Source of the DNA: Phoronis australis
Lineage: Eukaryota; Phoronida; Phoronidae
NCBI GenBank assembly: GCA_002633005.1
Contig: NMRA01000570.1
Location: forward strand, 95,737 to 159,736
Length of the DNA: 64,000 bases
Reading direction: 5' to 3'
Numbering within the stretch: the first letter of the stretch is position 1; the number at the start of each line of letters is the position of its first letter. Shown piece after piece: positions 58,717 through 64,000 of this stretch. The notes below the pieces were generated by a model that saw only the letters and a program-made list of their open reading frames with translations, ran no database searches and was not told the origin of the DNA. The translations under genes and the position numbers were made by a program.

Positions 58717-61700
58717 CGTTGCTTTTCCACTAAAAGTTCTGACGAACGTACTGTCAATTAGTCATTCGAGATTGAAACCCCGATTGAAACACGCTTGCTC
58801 ATCCAAAATCTTCCATTTTTACATGCCTGGCCAAAACACATATCCGTCGAATAACTTCTTAACCATTTTACGAGCCGGAGACTCAAAACCATCATAAGAA
58901 ATAACCGGATTTACAAAAGTCCATCGAACGCGTCCGCAAGCGCCTATCGTCAAGTCTCTAGTGGAGACAAACGCGACATAATGAACACGCACTTGCGCAG
59001 AACTAATTCACGCTTAGCGATAACCGGATTAGTTACAAATACGCCGGCTGGAATGCATTCCGTCACGGCTCTAAAGATGACAGAATTCAGCACTTCAACT
59101 GAAGTTAAAATTCAAATTCAATTCAACCACTTGACGATCGACGAAATGTCACATGGACGCCGACTATGTTTACGACTGGGCGCTAGCATTGCACTGGCAA
59201 TCGACCAGACGGACTCGAAAAGGCGTAAAATTTGACGTAATGCTTTATTTGTGCAGCCTTCAAAATTCTGTGGGTTTCATGATTGCAACGGGATGACGAT
59301 AAACTGCACATCGTCGCATCCTTGACAGTCTATGCTTTCCGTCGGTGAGAAATTGTCTCTCTCGTATTTCGATATAGAGATCTGCTTTTTCAGCTATTCC
59401 TAATTCTCTTTCTAGAAGACGCGCCAGGCAGCGTTCCTGTATCATTGTTTCTACCATTTTTGATTGGTTATGAATTGTATTAGTGGAAATGCTGAGAATT
59501 TTCACACAGCTTCGAATTTTTCCACAAGCACATCGAGGTCATTAGCGTTTGATTGCTTCAGGGGTTGAGGCTTTTCTGGGGACCGTCGATTACATTTTCA
59601 CCGCATAAGCCTATTTAAAGAATGCAAGGACACGCGGCTTTGGGAGATCATTTGCACCTATGATTCGCTTCGAAGTACAAAAATTCGTTGATTTGAATTT
59701 TAGCCGTACCGGGTCCAGGAAACTTTGAACGCTAAGTTATTTGTAAACTGCTGTAACTACTTGGGTTTCGCGATCGCATCCAACTGAAACCATGAAAGAA
59801 CGCAAAAACATAAATGTAAAGAATATGGCTTTTTGAAATCAGCATTTAGCCCAGTTAAGCTGGCTTGGAAGGAAAATCGAACCAGGCCTTAAACTCCATT
59901 AGGTACTCCTTACTTTTTTAAGGTATTACTTCCGTTACCAACAAGAACATCGAAACCATCAGCGCGACGCAAAAGAAAAATCGCTTCAGTTTATTGGAGT
60001 CGGCTAACCGAGTCGAAAGTGGCTTATGAACGCATTCATTTGCCTCAGTGTGGTTTGTCTAATGAGTTGTGAGGGGTTGAGGGGGTGGTACTGTTTTAAC
60101 TCCTAAGCTCTCGGGTTGACTTCGGGAGGGGGGCTCGAACGAGTACCCCCATGTGGCGAAATGGGCAAAAAGGTCCGCGCAGACGCACAGTGAAGGTGGT
60201 ACCCCGTTTTTTTAGTCCTCCCGCTTTTTTGTCAGCAAAAGGTCCACATCGCCAGAAATCATGATTCGAGCTCCCCCTATATTAAAGGCTGGGTGCGCGC
60301 GTGCATTACCACTGCTGACAGGACAGGTGAATCTTCCTTGTCGCGAGCAATTGACAGAAACGTACTATACTCATTTGCCAAGCTAGAAACACGCGTTCCA
60401 TGAAAAAATAATTAAAAGTTATCGGATTTAGGCGACTTACTGTTGTTAAATGGGTCTTAGCTCGTTCACCTACGTAAAGGAGATTTCTTGGCTTGAGAAG
60501 GTGTGGCAGATCACAACAAGAACAGTTAAAAAATTTTCTTTGAAACGGCGGGTCATCTGTGCGCCGTGTTAGTTTCGGACCATAGACACAAAGACTTTTG
60601 TGTGTCAATGTTTTTGATGAACGGCGGGTTCAACGGTAGCTTCATTTCACATATTTCGTATGCACCAGTGCTACCGTTTGCTTAAATACTAACCACGCAC
60701 CTCAACAGTGGGAAATTTCTCGATAAATGATACGACATGCTGATCACGTTTACTGGGTTATCATTAGACAAAACGATATTTTTTCAATCACACTTTGACA
60801 ATGCATATTGCAAACAAATTACGCCTAAGCTATATAAATGAAGACTAAAAACGATAAACTGAAAAGATAGAAGAAGACTTTGCAAGAAACAAAATGTGTT
60901 TACCTTGATGGATTATTTTTAACAAACACATTTAAACCAAGTTTTCTCAACATCATCACAGTCCACGAGATACTTGTACTTCGGAGTTAGAGGTTTTTTT
61001 ATACGCCCCCTTTTCGAAGGTATACCCAGACCGTATTTTTGGGAAAGAAGACGACTAAAAACGACATTTTTCTAATTGCATGCCTCAAGGAATATTTTGT
61101 GTGGTTTGCTAAAAACAGACAACGTGAATTAACAAAATGTTTTGAGGGACGGGAAATGGTTAAAGCTGCATTGCACCCCAATTAGTTGGCTAAAAAACTA
61201 AAATCGAATTAGGCATTTTACTCCCAAAATCGTCTCATACTGTTCTATACCGTGATACATGTAGGATTCTATTTTCGTTACCAACTCATAGTTACACGCA
61301 ATGCGTACATGCGCCATTTTCGAATTCGCAATTTTTGGGTTGATAACCCCAAGGAAATCAGAAGCGTTTTTAGTCGCTGATAAGGAATAGTATGCGACCA
61401 ATTTTATGACAGTAAGAGGTTTCGTTTTTAGCCAGCTAAACAGGGCGAAATGCAACTTTAAAGTACGCCTGCGGTGGAACAGTTTCAACGTAAGGGTTCT
61501 ATATTTGTATATCACGGTAATTGATAACCTATTTAATAATACCGTATCTTCCTTGATACGCTATTCTCAGTTCATGACCTTTTCGAAAGTACAACGGGTC
61601 CATTTTGGGGTACCAAAGACCTAAAAATAGAATTTTCCAAATGGCCGCTTTTGGGTTTACTTTCGGTGGTGTAAATTCCATATGGAACATTTTCGATGAG

Positions 61701-63477
61701 ACACTCGGACTCACTCTACCCGATAATTTAGTTGGCTTTTTCAAAAATTTAGGCCTACCGAATAATTAAGCGCGTATAGGCCCTGGCGTCCAAATCGGAA
61801 ACAATTCGTTTTTCCAAAAGAATTTTTGCTCAAGCGTTTTGTACATAGTTTCTTTTACCGGCGTAGCTACTAATGCATTGTGGATGTGCGTGTCTTAAAA
61901 CTTCTATGATATCCGCCCCTGCTATCGTCCTGTTTAGCCCAGTGGCTCAAAACTAAAAATAGATTAGGATTTAACTGGCATAAAATGATCAGTCTCAAAA
62001 TATTCCGCATTCTGACAAAATTTCATTTCGGTTAGCAACAAGAACATAGAAGTCTCAACGACTGAGAAAATTCTCCAGATTCCATGTTGGGTTTGCAATC
62101 TATCCCTGTATAGAATATTAGGAGATCCATTTCATGAGAATAAAAGGCTTAAATTCCATTTTCGTTTTTTAAACTATTAAAGGGGATTGGGTATATTCGT
62201 GTTTTTTTCATATTTTTTTTTCATTCAATAGAAATTAGGGCTTAATTGAATACTGGTCAATGTTTACATTTTGTAAAAATATTAAATTTAGCTAGCACAA
62301 TATTCTAAAAATTTGTTCCCCCATTAATTGAAATATTTCTCCACCTAATTCCAGACAGTGAATTCATGCTAAAATTTCATGGGTTGATAATGTAGTGAAA
62401 ACTTCATAAGAATAGCAGTAGTCTACTCCAGCCAGACTGCAGCCCACCTACATGTATAGGTGTACCATATTTTATTTTGATATGATAGTTCGTTTACTTC
62501 TTTCTCACCTCAGTTAGGAAAGTCAAATTAATTGTTTACAGTCCCGTTATCAGTGCACCTCTGCCATATTGTACACAAGCACATTTACCTCCTGAGCACA
62601 AAAAGTCCTCATAAAATGAAAAGAAATACATACAGACCCTCCTCCATAGTAGGTAGCGGTTCTACAACAGTGAACAGTCAGTGCTGTAGTGGTAAAATTA
62701 GAGGTAAGTAGGCGCCCAATGTCCAGCGTATCATATTGAACACTGAATTTTATTTAAAGTGCATTGAATTCGCAAAACCCGACTCACAAACATGCAGGCC
62801 TATTTTTTTTTGACTCGCGAGTCGGTATTTACTTCGAGTTTGGAATGGCAAATCTAGGATGTCGCAGAAAGGGACCCAACCACACATATAGGAAAACAAA
62901 GGTCCACGTGCATTCCAAGCGGTCTCTGAAGGGGGGACAAACACAATTTTAAAGGAAAATAGGCGCGTAACGCCCAGAAACGATATACTGGCGGCGTTTT
63001 TTTTTTTAGTCGCCCGTGGGGTGTGTCCTCGGGGCCCTTCAGAACCCCTTTATCCGCCTACGGTATAACACCATATATTGTTACTTTATCTTGAAATATT
63101 AATCTAAAATTTTATTACTCGGCGAACATATGTTACTCCGTACGCTTGAAGACTAATTACACAAACAGGGTGTTACACAAGCACTGATGTTTCAATGAGC
63201 TTCAAACACTACGTACCCGCTACAGTGTGCACACCTGCACACACTCATACATAATGTACTAACTTGAAGCAGGGTTTTGTTGCAAGCAGCTGTTCTTATT
63301 TTTTAATTTAATTTTCGAATTAGTAAAACACCAGGTACTAGTGACCACTCAAAAGATAGAGCGCTTTATATAATAGTCACAGAATCCTCCACAAACTTTT
63401 TAGTCGGCAGTCTTGTTCTTTTCCAAGTTACGATGACTATGTGGACAGAGAACTATCAGCAGTTCCGTGTTATCGAA
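58717..63477. other. Region upstream of TRPN
   Basis: The proximal part (about 58880-59240) is richer in CpG than its surroundings and probably includes the TRPN promoter and 5' UTR. No TATA box is apparent. A coding-like - strand frame of 81 residues at 59260-59505 has no identity I recognise. Farther out are a repeat shared with 12055-12230 (61311-61460) and GC-rich patches at 60100-60300 and 62800-63060 without visible function. Confidence 0.5.
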
Positions 63478-63996
63478 TCATCCACGTTTCGGCATAAGGT
63501 TGTGGGTCGAACACGGAAAGAGGGGATCGTTGACCTTGCCAAACAGCGAGCTGGATGTAGTTTCTAATAACAAACAGGAGAGTTCGTCAGTTACTATCCG
63601 ATTTATTTCGCTAAATCCTCGTTCACATTCATCTGTACTGCAAGGAAGAGTCCAGTTGTCACAGAGCACTTGGTAGGAAGTGTCAACCAGCTCCTCCATT
63701 TCTACGCTGTTGTGGCTACCAGCCCCAAACAGATCGCAAATACGCCCGACTTCGTGCTCGCCATGTTTTATCCCGGATTCCATCGGCCACGTTTTTCGGG
63801 TCCAAGATGCCAGAATAAAGCAAAATGACTGCTCATCATTCATATGTCCACGCCACTCCAAGGTCACGACAACTTTTTGAATAAATTGTCCAGGACCTAT
63901 TGTCACGGGCGTCGGAATATTCGGCAACAATGCTGTTGTCAGCGTCAGTAGCAGTGCATCGATACCGTAAGCTATGGTGTCAAGACTACACCCCAC
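63478..63996 (-). CDS. hAT-transposase-like protein, C-terminal part (partial)
   Basis: An uninterrupted frame of at least 172 residues runs from the window edge to a stop at 63478. Its C-terminal half contains LPCSTDECERGFSEINRIVT, then LLLETTSSSLF and VNDPLFP. This order resembles the C-terminal dimerisation region of hAT-type transposases and of host proteins derived from them (KIAA1586- or ZNF862-like), where ST-x-ECERGFS-x-MN is the core. The true start is probably beyond the window. It could be a transposon copy or a domesticated gene. Lack of internal stops suggests it is young or under selection. Confidence 0.55.
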   Translation of the reverse strand: MGCSLDTIAYGIDALLLTLTTALLPNIPTPVTIGPGQFIQKVVVTLEWRGHMNDEQSFCFILASWTRKTWPMESGIKHGEHEVGRICDLFGAGSHNSVEMEELVDTSYQVLCDNWTLPCSTDECERGFSEINRIVTDELSCLLLETTSSSLFGKVNDPLFPCSTHNLMPKRG

Positions 63997-64000
63997 TATA

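Noticed and set aside
60306-60608. 100-residue - strand frame with several Cys
   Set aside because: No spaced metal-binding pattern or family motif is evident, and nothing else supports a gene.

Overview
The window reads as nuclear DNA from an animal. It is AT-rich, with multi-exon genes, GT-AG introns and many small dispersed inverted-repeat elements. The one complete gene encodes a TRPN (NOMPC-type) mechanosensory channel, a family found in invertebrates, fish and amphibians but missing from mammals. With the abundance of short terminal-inverted-repeat elements, this suggests a non-amniote animal, most likely a marine invertebrate. That placement is inference, and the species cannot be named from this sequence.

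Layout. On the + strand, positions 956-2061 carry the last two coding exons of an inositol hexakisphosphate kinase (IP6K); its 5' exons lie left of the window. On the - strand, a full TRPN gene runs from its ATG at 58716 to its stop at 11754. I traced 29 coding exons that join without a frame break into 5013 nt (1670 codons plus stop). They encode an N-terminal segment, 29 ankyrin repeats (exons 2-26), a linker with the six-helix channel core, pore and TRP box (exon 27), and a short acidic C-terminus (exons 28-29). The two genes converge, with about 9.7 kb between their stop codons. At the right edge (63478-63996, - strand) is the C-terminal part of a hAT-transposase-like protein.

Almost every ankyrin exon starts at the same point of the repeat, and introns 1-26 all lie in phase 0. 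The array is therefore built of frame-neutral modules: 21 single-repeat exons and four double-repeat exons. Only the last two introns are in phase 1.

Introns and intergenic DNA hold a layered set of mobile elements: a perfect 112-bp palindrome inserted in one copy of a three-copy dispersed repeat; a family with CTCACCAATTT-type ends; several single foldback elements (4300-4468, 7319-7470, 10605-10913, 27749-28231, 34842-35122, 55070-55328); a decayed LINE reverse transcriptase in TRPN intron 5; and several minisatellites. CTCF-like motifs recur, at least two of them inside a shared repeat context. I saw no bacterial-type system, CRISPR array or RNA gene. The items most worth a second look are the palindrome insertion, the fully modular TRPN gene, and the repeat-borne CTCF-like motifs.
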